Positions 39,823-50,532 of a DNA stretch of 64,000 nt are shown here, one piece after another. The notes beneath the pieces are model-generated. The model was not told the DNA's origin, did no database searches, and was given only the letters and a program-made list of their open reading frames with translations. Origin of the DNA: Druceiella hillmani (lineage: Eukaryota > Arthropoda > Insecta > Lepidoptera > Hepialidae); assembly GCA_039881145.1 (NCBI GenBank), contig JAYKKI010000006.1:6518501-6582500 (forward strand), given 5' to 3'. The translations under genes and the position numbers were made by a program. Numbering within the stretch: the stretch's first letter is position 1; every line of letters begins with the position of its first letter.

Positions 39823-39863
39823 CCACGACCTAGGTTTCGTTGTATTACAACATCTTCAGGTGG
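39823..39863 (-). ncRNA. Hammerhead-like ribozyme motif (best copy)
   Basis: Read 5' to 3' on the minus strand, the 41-nt motif divides as follows. CCAC is the 5' strand of helix I, CUGAAGA is the core (fits CUGANGA), and U is one unpaired base. GUUG-UAAUA-CAAC is helix II with a 5-nt loop, and GAA is the second core segment. ACC-UA-GGU is a minimal helix III, C is at the expected cleavage position, and GUGG is the 3' strand of helix I. All 4 bp of helix I pair exactly. This is the type I order reported for hammerheads of Penelope-like elements. Against activity are the extra U between the core and helix II, the 2-nt helix III loop, and A rather than the usual U at core position 7. Predicted cleavage would fall between plus-strand positions 39827 and 39826. 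Activity is not shown by sequence. Confidence 0.5.
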
Positions 39864-39891
39864 GATATTAGCAAAGATCTTTGCTAATAGC

Positions 39892-39932
39892 CCACCTGAA
39901 GATATTGTAATACAACGAAACCTAGGTCGTGG
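39892..39932 (+). ncRNA. Hammerhead-like motif, second arm of copy B
   Basis: Same layout as 39823-39863 on the opposite strand: CCAC, CUGAAGA, helix II, GAA, ACCUAGGU, C, GUGG. One substitution (AUUG instead of GUUG) mispairs the first base of helix II. Helices I and III are intact. Confidence 0.4.
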
Positions 39933-40029
39933 TAAAGAAATTAAAGAAAGTAGAAATAATACTACATCACGTAGTTTCATTTAATTGTGAATAATGAATT
40001 TCTACAAAATTAACGCCAAATATATTCAA

Positions 40030-40042
40030 TACTAAGATATGA
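40030..40042. repeat. Target duplication, right, foldback copy B
   Basis: Exact repeat of TACTAAGATATGA at 39730-39742. Confidence 0.9.
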
Positions 40043-41689
40043 GTTCACTGCGTGAAGTTTGTTATTACCTTTTTATGTTTCCAGTCGTATAACACCACGG
40101 TTTTGATGTCGGAAAGGAAAATTATGAGTTTACTATTCGTGTCAGTTACCGTGGTTATCACAGGTAAAGGAATTGAGGGAAGACCATCCTAGCCTTGGAA
40201 ATCATTACAACGATTTCCTCTTCAATTTTTTTCTTCTGATATTTCAAAGATAAGTAAATTTGTGGAAGCTTTACATTTGTCTAGCAGTAATGGTGTTGTA
40301 TTCTTCCCACCTGATATCATCTCCTGTATTTTCTGTATCGTTTTAAACCCAGTGTTGATCGTCTCCCTGGAAATTTTTCGATTTGCTTTGCATATCCGTA
40401 TGCACGCTATATGTCTGTTGTTAGTGTTATTTTGCAGTTAAAGTATCGTTTATTTTTACTCCGTATTAATTAGAGGAAAGTATAATCTTATAAGGGTAAG
40501 GAAATGAAAAAAAACATTTTGCTACTTTATTTTAGAAAAATGTGTCAAAAAACTTTTTATAATGTAATTTGAATGTCTTTTTCCATTTGCCTTGTAATAT
40601 TGTTCCAAAGTCCGTACATATTTTGGAATAATACTGCTGAAAGTTTTAGAATGGTAACGTTAAAACATTAACTAAGAAACTAACTGTTAAACTACTATTT
40701 GACCGTCATTTACATGTCGTCTGCTAGCCGCATGAGATTAAACTCAAATACCTCGTTAGGGGAAATGACTCCGTCGTAATACGTAATTGCACATTTGTTG
40801 TGTAAATTTATTTGTTTATTGTCATCGTTCAACAATTTAAACTTAACAAATTGAATTTTTATTATAATTTATTGAGATCATTTGAGTCGTTTACTCTTGA
40901 ATAATTTGATAATATTATTTGAATAATTAATTGAAAATGTATACCGGAGTGGTCATAGGTTGTGCTAAGTATTACATTTTTAGCGAGATGCTTCATCATA
41001 ACGTATTTAAAGTTGGTAAATTGTCCGAATCGTTATTCTCGTTTACTTTACTTATTAATGAAATCCGTTTAGTGGAATCTCTGTTCTCAGAGGATTAATA
41101 TGTCTTTCATATTGTGCCGAATATTGTGTTTTGTGATAAGCTTTAAAGATTAACAGGTTTACGGATATAGGATAAATCCTTAAAGCGATTTCAAAAAGGT
41201 TTACTGCGCTGACCGAAGTAAGGCCTTACATTCGAGTAGATCCAATGGGTTATCTGTGAATTTTATTTTGTATTTGTAACGGGATGACTTACGTAACAGA
41301 ATTTAATGAAAAACTTTAATGAACTCAACATAATTTAATGAAAAACTTTAAGTATTAAAGCGCCACTTTAACTAAATCGCCATTTTGGAAAATTTGAGCA
41401 TGGTATCAAATGGAACGTATTAAAATGTATATCACGAATATGTTAAAAAATCTGGAAAATCTTGAGTTTTGTCCGCCAGTTTGGCTATTATTATTAGAAA
41501 TTTAAAAAAGTATTTTTACAAAATATCGAGTGTAGTATAAAATTAAAGATATTGTTGAGTAGATCACGAATAATAACAAAAAAAATCAATACCAAAAAAA
41601 GTATTGATACCTCTGCAGGGTATTCCCTAGCGAATTCTCTCTGCGACCCTGCACAAAAGTTAATCTTGCACAAACTTTGCCACGAATTC

Positions 41690-41694
<5 letters not shown>
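40043..41694. other. Unrecognised DNA
   Basis: No gene recognised. AATTTAATGAAAAACTTTAA occurs at about 41300 and again about 35 bp later, a small tandem duplication. Confidence 0.5.

Positions 41695-41742
<48 letters not shown>
41695..41742. repeat. (TA)n microsatellite
   Basis: TA repeats preceded by ATATGTA and followed by TGTGTACATGTACATGTATG. Open frames over it are artefacts. Confidence 0.97.
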
Positions 41743-41745
<3 letters not shown>

Positions 41746-42021
41746 ACATGTACATGTATGTATAAATATATAAATGTTTATATATTAAGATTACGACATA
41801 AACTCAATCTTTTTCAAATTTTCTACACACAGATCTTTAGCGTAAGAAAAATATATAATTTTACGGGGTTAGGTTGAGATCTTCTTAATCGAGTTCTTCC
41901 AATTCTGTTCAATGTATTAAATAAATCTAACAGTCCGTCATGTCTCGGTCCTTGACTTAGTAATTTAGCTGCTCAAGGCATCGGATTGTACCCTGAAGGC
42001 TTTTATCTATTTCTCTTCTTT

Positions 42022-42410
42022 TTAGAGATACAGCGTTTTATGAGCTTTAGCCCGTTCTATAATGTCTCTCCACATTTTTCTATCAAGTGACTTTCATTTC
42101 AAGTTTGTGTCATTCTAGTTGTACTTTTTTATCTCTTTTCATTATATTATGGTTATCTTATAATCGGTCTGCTCATTTTTCTATTTTATTAGTTTTCGAG
42201 TTTCTTTCTGATTCTATAGGATATGTATTGGTCTAAATGTTTCAGTTTTTGCAATATCACGAAGAGACTACTCTCATCTTTTTTTGGCACTGCGCAAGTC
42301 TCACGACTACATGTAACAGTTGGTCGAATAACCGTTTTGCATATTTTTGTTTTTAAGTTTTTGTTTCTAATTTTTTTAGTCAATAGATTTTAGTAATTTT
42401 TTACTTTTTA
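42022..42410 (-). pseudogene. LINE reverse transcriptase 3'-end fragment
   Basis: The C-terminal tail of a non-LTR retrotransposon protein on the minus strand. The first part (42383 downwards) reads TKKIRNKNLKTKICKTVIRP, then TVTCSRETCAVPKKDESSLF, matching the KxKIYKTVIRP...YGSETW..TKKDE pattern of this family. ILQKLKHL...YRIRKKLEN then fits the ...LRKI...RIRTNEEL continuation. After a gap and a frame change, about 42081-42025 reads RKMWRDIIERAKAHK TLYL and stops, matching the extreme C-terminus (WRxIVExAKxHxGL). The conserved YGSETW is changed to CSRETC, about 60-80 residues between the two parts are lost or scrambled, and the polymerase core is absent. It is a 5'-truncated dead copy. The clade (RTE-like or CR1-like) is not resolved. 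Confidence 0.82.
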
Positions 42411-43042
42411 AAAATAATTCACAAAATAATTCACGTTCACTATGACGCCAAAACGTTAATTTAATCTACGACGCTAAAGTGTGGTATATATTACAATCTG
42501 TGTGAGAGAGTTGTACATGCGTCTGTTGTGCATATTTTGTAGAAACACATTTTAAATTTAATTTAACTTATTATTATAATGTAAATTTTAAGCTATTATT
42601 TTATTTGAGACTGGTATTTTGGTGAAAATTGTTAAAGCAGCAAAAAATTGGCAACGATTTTAAAAATATCTAAAGTTTTTGTAAAGAGAAAGCTCCAAAT
42701 ATTTACTTATCCTACTTTAATATAGCAAGGTGACCTTTTTAAAATATGCCCCATAAAAGAAATTAATACAATTAGTAATAATTTTATATTTCGATTAGTA
42801 TTTGTTGAAATTACAACGTGATCAAAAGCGGTCTTGTATTTTATTGATAATTCTAGTGTAATCAATTGATAGTTTTGGAATTCAATATTATGCCGTAAAT
42901 ATTCGTATTTGTAATGTAGTATCACTTTTTCATTGTCAGATTGAACATAATATGTCACTATTAGGTTTTCGTTAGTGACATTGACGTAAAAAGTTTGCTG
43001 GTATTTGTATGTGGAGAAGGCAATGCAGCACTGCACGATTTT
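42411..43042. other. Unrecognised DNA
   Basis: A 118-codon minus-strand open frame (42707-43063) runs into the repeat that begins at 43043 and has no recognisable motif. I treat it as chance. Confidence 0.45.
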
Positions 43043-43895
43043 ATTTTTAGGGATCCGTGCCAAAAGTCTTATGGCAACGCTCTTTGTCTGTCCACCTGTT
43101 GGTACGCTGATCAGAGGCTTTGAGTTTCAAACCGAAATAAGACAAAAATTTCCATTTCACATATAATTTGTAGTTTTCTGGTCTATAATTAGAAATGGCT
43201 CGTTACAATATTTCGGGGGTCCGAAACATATTTAATACGGACGAAAAAAAAACAATTTTTTCATAGGCGAATGGGATTTTGTTTAACAAACAAAAGTGTA
43301 TTAAATGAGTTAATTTTTTTTGCTGAAAAATAACAATATGGTGGGTTATAGAAACGGGAATTTTTAGATCCATTTTGTTACTATGTGTATCTCAGAAAAG
43401 GCAATAAGTGGGAAGCTGTAATTCGGTTCTAACATTGCGCATATCATGTATTTAAATATCAAGCACTAAAAAGCTATGTATACAATATAAATTATGTGTA
43501 ATTCAATTGAAATATTTTTTGTGTGTGGGGTATCATTAACTATGTCTTAAAAATGATTTAGAAGTTCTAATTTTATTTTTTTATTTAAGTCAGTAGTTGG
43601 TGAGATATGCAGTTCCAAAGTCTTGAAAAGTATAACCCTTATAACCTTTCAACTAACTCGTGTAAAGTTCTAAAAAAATTAAAGTGGTAGAACTTAAAAT
43701 AAAGATTCAGCAACAATTGTTTTGAATGACATATGTTGTGGAATTCTTAAGATATGAGATATTTTCGGTATTGACTGCAGTAAAAACTTTGTTTTTCACA
43801 GTGTATTTGAAAAATACAAACTTATAATGTTGATATTGTTTGGTTCTACGGAACCCTTCGTGCATAAGTCCGACAACCACTTGACCGCTTTTTTT
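43043..43895 (+). mobile_element. Near-complete ~850-bp moth dispersed repeat
   Basis: The left end, TATTTTTAGGGATCCGTGCC at about 43042, followed by TGTCTGTCCACC, and the right end, TCTACGGAACCCTTCGTGCA at about 43847, followed by AAGTCCGACAACCACTTGAC and CGCTTTTTTTA, are the two terminal signatures of a repeat widespread in Lepidoptera (from memory; usual right end GGAACCCTTCGTGCGCGAGTCCGAC). Other parts of the family appear as fragments at 11700, 17283, 23530, 23885, 35545, 47850, 49720-50010 and 52080. No protein is encoded. This is the fullest copy in the window and is useful as a local reference for the fragments. Confidence 0.8.
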
Positions 43896-44909
43896 ATATT
43901 TAAGTCCTTGGTGGGATTAAAGATACAATCCGCCATTTGAGGGTACAGTTCGAGTTATGAGCCTTATATCTGCACCTATATTTTCATTTTCACGTATACT
44001 TTGTCACTGTCTGTGAATGTTTTTTAATTTAAGAAGCTTAATATGGCTACAATATTTGCCTCTTTAAACTTTATTTTATACCGAGATTTTATTGATGCTT
44101 GCGATAAGTATAAAAAAACCGGTCAAGTGCCTGTTGGAATATATAAAACATAGTTTCCATATTTGTATATATCTCGTTTAATGGTTAATATAAGTTAATC
44201 AAAACGACTTAACGCTCTAACTGATGTCAGTATCCAGAACTATATTTTACAAATCCAACGGTGGAAAATTAGACAGTTCAATTAGAAACAGTTAACAGTT
44301 CATATTGAAGATTAATATGTCGGAAACGGTGCTTAAAAATGAAAAATTGCAAATGAAGCTTTATTTCTATGATAGCCAATTCAATTATGTGTACGAAAAC
44401 ATTTTTTTAATTGCTGTTTTATGCATATAAGGAGGCTTTCTTCAGTATTTCATTGTATATCTATTGAGATCTCTATATAAAACATACAGTTGCTGAATTT
44501 CACGTGCGTGGTTCTATATCTGTCAAAAGTACATAGGTCTGAGAGACTTGGATGTAGAAACTTTTATTTTTATTTCTCCTTATTTACAAATGGCTGTATT
44601 TTAATGAAACCGTAATTTTATTGAAAGTTAGAATATTTGCAATATAAGCTAGAAAATATTAAGTATCTAGATGTCTGTCTCATTAATGTTGACCTGGTAA
44701 TAAATTTGGTTTCATTTCGGCATTTCGCGAGCTGCAAACCTCGTTTTTTAACAAAAAAAAAATAAAAGCTCATAAACATAAAATACTTCTTTCGATACTC
44801 CGCAAGCTTGGATAGAAAAAAAATCATGACTTGCTTTTTTTCTTTTGTTCAATGAAAGAATGGTGCATAATGTGGGTAAATTTGCTTTAAAATTAATATC
44901 TGGCCACTT
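43896..44909. other. Unrecognised DNA
   Basis: No gene recognised. Minus-strand stop-free runs at 44618-44978 match nothing known; the second overlaps the tandem array beginning at 44910. Confidence 0.5.
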
Positions 44910-45255
44910 TGTTTTTTTAATTTGAACCACCGCCAATTCAAAACTTGTGGACTTATTTTGTTTACATACAAACTTCATTGAAATTACTAATAAAGTGCGG
45001 TTTTTTACTTTGAACCGCCGCTATTTCAAAACTTGTGGACTTATTTTGTCTATATTCAAACTTCATTCAGATGACTTATAAAGGTGGTTTTTTACTTTGA
45101 ACTACCGCCATTTCAAAAGTTGTGGACTTGTTTTGTCTACATACAAACTTCATTCAGATGACTTATACAGGTGATTTTTTACTTCGAACTGTCGGCATTT
45201 CAAAACTTTTATACTTATTTTATTTAAATCCAAACTCGAGTCAGATTGAGATCTA
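44910..45255. repeat. 87-88 bp tandem array, four diverged copies
   Basis: The anchor TTTGAAC(C/T)(A/G)CCGCC is at 44921, 45009 and 45096, with a diverged fourth copy at 45183 (TTCGAACTGTCGGC). Spacings are 88, 87 and 87 bp. Each unit also has ATTTCAAAACTTGTGGACTT (or close), TTATTTTGTCTACAT, ACAAACTTCATTCAGATGAC and GGTG(G/A)TTTTTTACTT. The last copy is the most diverged, as expected for an array edge. Confidence 0.95.
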
Positions 45256-46689
45256 AACTGTTTTTCCGTTAAGTTACGAAATAGTGTTCCAATATATCAA
45301 GTAAGGAATGTAGAGTGTAGTGTGCCTGTAAGTCAGATCTGGTATCTAGGGTTCATAGTCGGTAAAGATATAGTAAATTCACACGTTAATTCAAAAGTTG
45401 AGATAAAAACCAGGACGGGGCTCGCTGCTTCAGACTTTTAGCAGGTAAGGGTGTTTAGGTGTGAATTGAGTAGCAGATGGTGTTAAGACAGGAGGATCGT
45501 TTATTTAGATTAGTCTATCTCGGTTAGTTTCGAAAGGTATTCTGTTCAAGTTTAACGTCTAGAAAAAGTTGCCTTTTTATATTCCCTAAGGATTGATTTC
45601 AGAAGTATTTGGCGTGGAAAAAAGGAATAAAGTGAAACCTAAAAAGGTATACACAAATATATTCCGCCAGGTCTAAGACATATTATAAAGGTAGATCCTT
45701 TCTAGAAATATTTGCTTCTTTTTGGAAAAAATAAACCAAATATACATTGCCTGTCAAACGGTGATCGATGACGGTAGGGCAAAATGAAAACTGAACACAA
45801 ATGTAGCACTCTATTAGAATTCAAGTCAAGTCTTATTAGCATATACATTGAAACTGTTAAAAAGCTTTTTGGCAACCTTGACAAATACAAAAGGAACATG
45901 ATTTATCGAGGCAATACACACATAGGTAGTTTCGTATATTATTATTAATTTATTAGGTGAAAACACTTATACACACATACGTGCGAAATTTTGTAGAAGA
46001 GGTGTGAATATTAAAAGCATAACGATGGTTAACATTTCTTTCTGTATGCAGTTTGTTGATTTGGTAGTACTGATTTGCTGTAAGTTAACCTAAGGAAATG
46101 TGTAGATATTTTTATTGAAATTTCAAACTTTATCATACCAATTTTTTGACGTAATTCGACATGAAAAACATAAAGATGGAAATGGAGTATATTTTGGACA
46201 AACCTATTTACGGACAAAGGCTACTGAATTGGCCAATTTCCGTGCTTTTAACTTCATCATTATAGAAACGAGTGTTCACAACAGCACAAATTTGTACACA
46301 ATTTAAAAAATACATTGTGTACAAATTTTTTAGGGTAAGCATGTACGTGAATGAAAGTTAATAATATCCGATATTAATATTATATTTAGATCCAAAATTT
46401 CTTCAAGAGACTATGACTCAACCATAGCGTAACGTTATAAGTTTTTTCAATCATGTTTAGAGAGGGTAGACGTCTTAGAAAAAATTCAGTTTAACGTATT
46501 GGTAACAGTCCAATTGACTGACAAAGTTAATTTTAAGAATTGGGCTTTTACAACTAACTAAATAAAAGTTAAGAAAGCGTCTTCCATTGTAACATGATGT
46601 ATAAAAAACTCGTTATTGCCATTAAGCAACTATATCTTTTATTTCCTATAGCTATATATATCTTTTATTTCCTATAGCTCTGTTTAATG
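45256..46689. other. Unrecognised DNA with hairpin 46288-46328
   Basis: No gene recognised. A perfect 15-bp inverted repeat AAATTTGTACACAAT (46288-46302) pairs with 46314-46328 across an 11-nt loop. The words ATATCTTTTATTTCCTATAGCT at about 46630 and 46660 are a short direct duplication. Confidence 0.5.
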
Positions 46690-46985
46690 TTATCTTTTCA
46701 AAACTTGTAACTTCAACTTTTTATTGCTTCAACAAAAACATTCACCGAGGGAAATTTGTCTCAAGAAAAAATAGAGCATAATGTTCTGTTGGCGTTTTCT
46801 GATTTACTTTTCCAGCTTAAAAATACATACGGATCGTCTTTCATCATTCGCAAAAATATTCGATGTTTGCACAATGTTTTGTCTTCACAAATTTTGGATG
46901 TACTTGTCACAATTTTTCGGAGACGTTATCCAGCTTGCGGTAATATTTCTTTTGAAACTTTATGAAATATTTTCAGACAGGGTCG
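46690..46985. repeat. Dispersed repeat R3, copy 1
   Basis: Aligns along its length in direct orientation with 63645-63950. Shared words in order include TATCTTTTC / CATCTTTTC, TTGTAACTTCAACTTTTTAT / TTGTAACTTGAACTTTTTAT, TGCTTCAACA, CAAGAAAAA, GCTTAAAAATACA, CGTCTTTCATCATTCGC / CGTCTTTTATTATTCGC, AAAATATTCG, TGTTTGCA(C/A)AATGTTTT, GGATGTA(C/T)TTGTCA and GGTAATATTT. Two overlapping stop-free frames of 69-70 codons occur here, but the other copy breaks them, so coding is unlikely. Identity of the element is unknown. Confidence 0.88.
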
Positions 46986-47490
46986 TTATTTGAACACATC
47001 AGTACGTTACAGGTTTGTTATTTGGATTGATGTGTATGTTATGTTTTTAATTTTCTAAGTCTTTGAGAAATATGGATTATTTTGAAAAATTGAAAAGTAA
47101 AATAAAAATTGTACTTGATTATTTTGATGGTTTTATATTTCATAGTTCTGTTAAATTACGATGATAATAAAATGCCTAAAAACTATTTTTTTGCCGGTTT
47201 TAAAAATAAAGTAATGGTGGAAGTGCAATTAACCTCTCTAATGAGGCACATATGAGATCAAAGTTTATAGGATTTTAAAAATATATTGGATTATAGCATG
47301 GATAGTGAAAAAAGTGGAATTATATAAAGGAATACGCTGAATTTATAAATAAAATAAAGAAACGGAGGAAAATACATATAAAATTATATATGGTAATTTG
47401 AAAAATAATTTCACATAAATTTGTAATCATAATTACATATTTTATATGAATATTTGCGCTAATCGTTACATTATATGGGGCAATATTATT

Positions 47491-47495
<5 letters not shown>
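46986..47495. other. Unrecognised AT-rich DNA
   Basis: Nothing recognised. Confidence 0.5.
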
Positions 47496-47538
<43 letters not shown>

Positions 47539-47539
47539 T
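47496..47539. repeat. (TA)n microsatellite
   Basis: About 44 bp of TA repeats with one TACATA interruption. Confidence 0.96.
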
Positions 47540-48610
47540 TGAAAACACATGGTAGAAATAACAAAACTTAAATTGATATGTGATAGGAATGAAAGTAAAG
47601 AAATAATATTTCTGTATTTAATTTCAAACATACGGGTTTATAGTTTAACTAATTTAGTTAGGAATTAAGATTAGGAATCTTTGCTAATATCTCAGCTGTT
47701 ACAAGAATAAAAATAACTTTTCTATTTAGGGAAAATGAAAAACTAAGTCCCTCGAAACTTTTATTTTAATCGCCAGTCAAATAAATGAGAAACGTTTCAT
47801 TTTATTTCTAAAGTAAAATTATTTTCCACAATAGTTTGTGACTGCTATTTCTACGGAACTCTTCGAACCTGCAAGATGACGGTGCTGTTTCTTTCCCGTT
47901 ATATCTTCCATACACATATGTAATATACTAAACCATGAAAATTCTAGACCCGAAAAAATCATCGTGAAAAGCCACATAAAAATTGAGAAAAAAAATAGAA
48001 AATATATTTATTATGAAATTGCAAAACGAATGCCAAAATCAGTTCAAAATTAATTTTTAATCAATCTAGGCTTGGTTACAGTTTGAAAAAAAGAGAGATG
48101 TATTGATTGATTTTCATAATCTTTCTTAAATGTTATTATGTACTTTGTTAGATTCTAATTTTAATTTTTGTAACAATTCCTGATGCAAAGATATATGTGT
48201 TTATAAAGATAGCTTATTTGTGTCTTTAGTATTATGGTTACAAATCTTATTTTATCTTGTGCTATTTCCTAATTGTCAGTTGCTTATCAGTGTTAAATAT
48301 TATCTTTAAACTATATGGAATAAAAAATATGTATGTCTGTTTATAACAAAATAAATGTGTTTTAAAATATTATTTCTTCAGTAGTTGCTAGTTTTAAAAT
48401 ATAAGTTTACAGTTTATGTTTATTTAATGTGAAAAAGCTAATACAGGGAATATAAAAAACCAAGAATTATACAGTTTGATCAAATAATAGCATAATCTCC
48501 GATTATGATAATTCTCATGTGGGATTGGAATGTTTATTAATATTTTGTTGCGTCTAATATCTTCGAAACAATATGCGGAACAGCTACAATTTAAATTCAT
48601 CATTGTTTCG

Positions 48611-48611
<1 letters not shown>
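47540..48611. other. Unrecognised DNA; moth repeat fragment near 47850
   Basis: CTACGGAACTCTTCGAACCT at about 47850 resembles the right end of the AGGGTTCCG family. Nothing else recognised. Confidence 0.45.

Positions 48612-48674
<63 letters not shown>
48612..48674. repeat. (TA)n microsatellite
   Basis: About 62 bp of pure TA repeats. Confidence 0.97.
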
Positions 48675-48676
<2 letters not shown>

Positions 48677-50177
48677 TGTACATGTATTGGTATGTTGTCA
48701 CATTGGTTACCATGCACCAACGCAGAATAGAATATCTCAGTAAATTTGAAAATAGTTCTTCTTAGCGTCGCTGAATTCCCATTAAACAACCGATTACTAA
48801 GGCAAATACCCTAAAGTCAATATTAGAAGCTAGTAAACTATTAAATATTTACATAGACTTGGTGTTCGTTAATATGATTATTTTAGCGAATGAAATATAT
48901 TGTTCTATTTCGTAAGGATATTCTATTCAATATGTTAAACTGTATTGTCCTACTGACTTTGGTAATAATCTCAGCGGTCTATTATCAAATTTAATATTAC
49001 CTGATGCTCTGTATTGTAAGTTCTGTGATCGAAGAACGCTATTTTAATAGCTAGTATGATTGCATGCAATATTGATGAATTAATTCCTTAAAATTATCGT
49101 AAGGAAGTTACAGGTTAATAACTAAAGTTGCTTGATACTTAGTTACATTTCTTATTTTTGCTTAGATACTTAGTTACATTTCTTATTTTTAATAAAAAAT
49201 AAACTACGAAACTAATCACGATGACTTTCCAAAGGATTACATTTTAATCTAAATATATTATTTCTAAAAGGTGTGTTTTGCTCCAGCGGCTCGATCTCTT
49301 TAACTACTGCACCAAACAAAATTAAAAAATACCCACTTAAAGCTTATGTTTTCTACTTTAGAAAAAAATCTTTTTGTTAATAAAAAAATTAATTTTTATA
49401 ACAATTGGCATGAGCGCCATCTGTGGGCGACACATCAAATATCTTAGCCAAATTGTATACTTGGAACACGCTAGATGGCGATATAGTGAGAAAACTTCGC
49501 ACGGCTCAGCTAGTTATATATAAAATAATTGAAAAAAAAGATGACGTAAATGAATAGAAAATATATTTCGTAACAGTACGCATTGAATATATTGCTTTGC
49601 TTTAAAACTTGATACCGATATCATTAAATCTTGAAAGTTAAACGTGCATCGAAATAAGCGCTTAAAAAGCAAAACTGTAAAGCGTTTGTGCCTGAAAATG
49701 AAAAACGGAACCATCGACTTGCTCGTCTGTCATTGTATCAAAGATGTTTTTCTCAGAAACTACTTGACGTAGAAACTTGATAATATTAAGTTTAGTAAAA
49801 TACGCAAAAATATTTTTTGTTAAATTTCCTATTTAATGTGGGGTTTCCTTTGAAAAGTCTCTCCTTATTTTTGAAACTACTGAACCTGAAATTATAAAAA
49901 AAAACAATGTTTTAAAAGCCTACGAAAAGGTTGCAGGAAAGCAATAGCGATAATTCTACATGTCGTGGCTTTTGAGATAATATAAATGCTCTTCTACTTA
50001 ATAATGTTTTGTATTATAAACCATTGACTGAGCTACAAATCAATATTAGTGACGACCAACAGTAAATAAAATATAATAATTTCCTTATGTGATTTACGGA
50101 ATTGTATTTTATTTGTCTTAGAAGATTTATTTACAAATATTGTAATTATAAACAAATACACACGCAAAATTATCTAT
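48675..50177. other. Intergenic DNA with duplications and moth repeat fragments
   Basis: No gene. ATACTTAGTTACATTTCTTA occurs at about 49135 and 49166 (31-bp tandem duplication). At 49730-50010 the words TTTTTCTCAGAAACTACTTG, ACGTAGAAACTTGATAA and GTCGTGGCTTTTGAGATA match internal parts of the AGGGTTCCG family. Confidence 0.55.
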
Positions 50178-50290
50178 AGATGCTGATGATATAAGTTGAG
50201 AAGTAATACCATGGTATTTCATCGCAATATAGCTTTAAAGAGAGTTATATTGCCATGAAAAGCCGTGGTTTTACTTCTCAGCTTTCATCT
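50178..50290 (+). ncRNA. Pre-miRNA-like hairpin (or very small MITE)
   Basis: Near-perfect stem: GAGAAGTAATACCATGGTAT...CGCAATATA (from 50199) pairs with TATATTGCCATG...CCGTGGTTTTACTTCTC (to about 50279). About 34 positions pair with three isolated mismatches and two G-U pairs, closed by an ~14-nt loop around TTTAAAGAGAG. Beyond it a weaker lower stem (AGTT/AGCT, then AGATG/CATCT with a bulge) extends to 50178-50290. The size, scattered mismatches and loop are typical of a microRNA precursor. A young MITE would look similar. Strand is arbitrary because both strands fold. Confidence 0.4.
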
Positions 50291-50532
50291 ATTAGAACAG
50301 TCGAACTTTTGCGTTCAAAAGATGTTAAATTACAGATTTTTCACAGATTAGATAGAAGGTTTTGGCAAATAAGTTTTATTACTGTTCCATGTGTAAGATT
50401 CAGTGGTAGTATCGCTTAATAGCCAGATAACAGTATCGATATATCATGTGTTTATTTACTGCATTGCGTCTGATTGTTATTATGAATAGGGTTAATTATT
50501 AAGATTATATGCCAAGAACTAAAGTAGTCGAT
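50291..50532. other. Unrecognised DNA
   Basis: Nothing recognised. Confidence 0.5.

Larger units (their letters stand above)
39743..40029 (-). mobile_element. Foldback retroelement-like insertion, copy B (287 bp)
   Basis: An inverted-arm element centred on AAAGATCTTT at 39877/39878. The left end is CAATTAAATGAAACTACGTG. The right end has the extended terminus ...AACGCCAAATATATTCAA, the reverse complement of the left end of copy A, so B is inserted in the opposite orientation. A 13-bp target duplication flanks it exactly. The left arm also contains its own nested hairpin (39767-39822, AAAGAAATTAAAGAAAGTAG against its complement). The near-perfect palindrome makes both strands read as nearly the same 74-residue open frame; these are artefacts. 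It carries the best-preserved hammerhead-like motif of the family (39823-39863, minus). Confidence 0.92.

Noticed and set aside
39756..39984. Two 74-residue open frames with nearly the same protein on opposite strands
   Set aside because: They result from the palindrome of foldback copy B; a palindrome reads the same on both strands. Neither is preserved in copies A, C or D.
42707..43063. 118-codon minus-strand open frame
   Set aside because: It runs into the start of a dispersed repeat and carries no family motif; likely chance.
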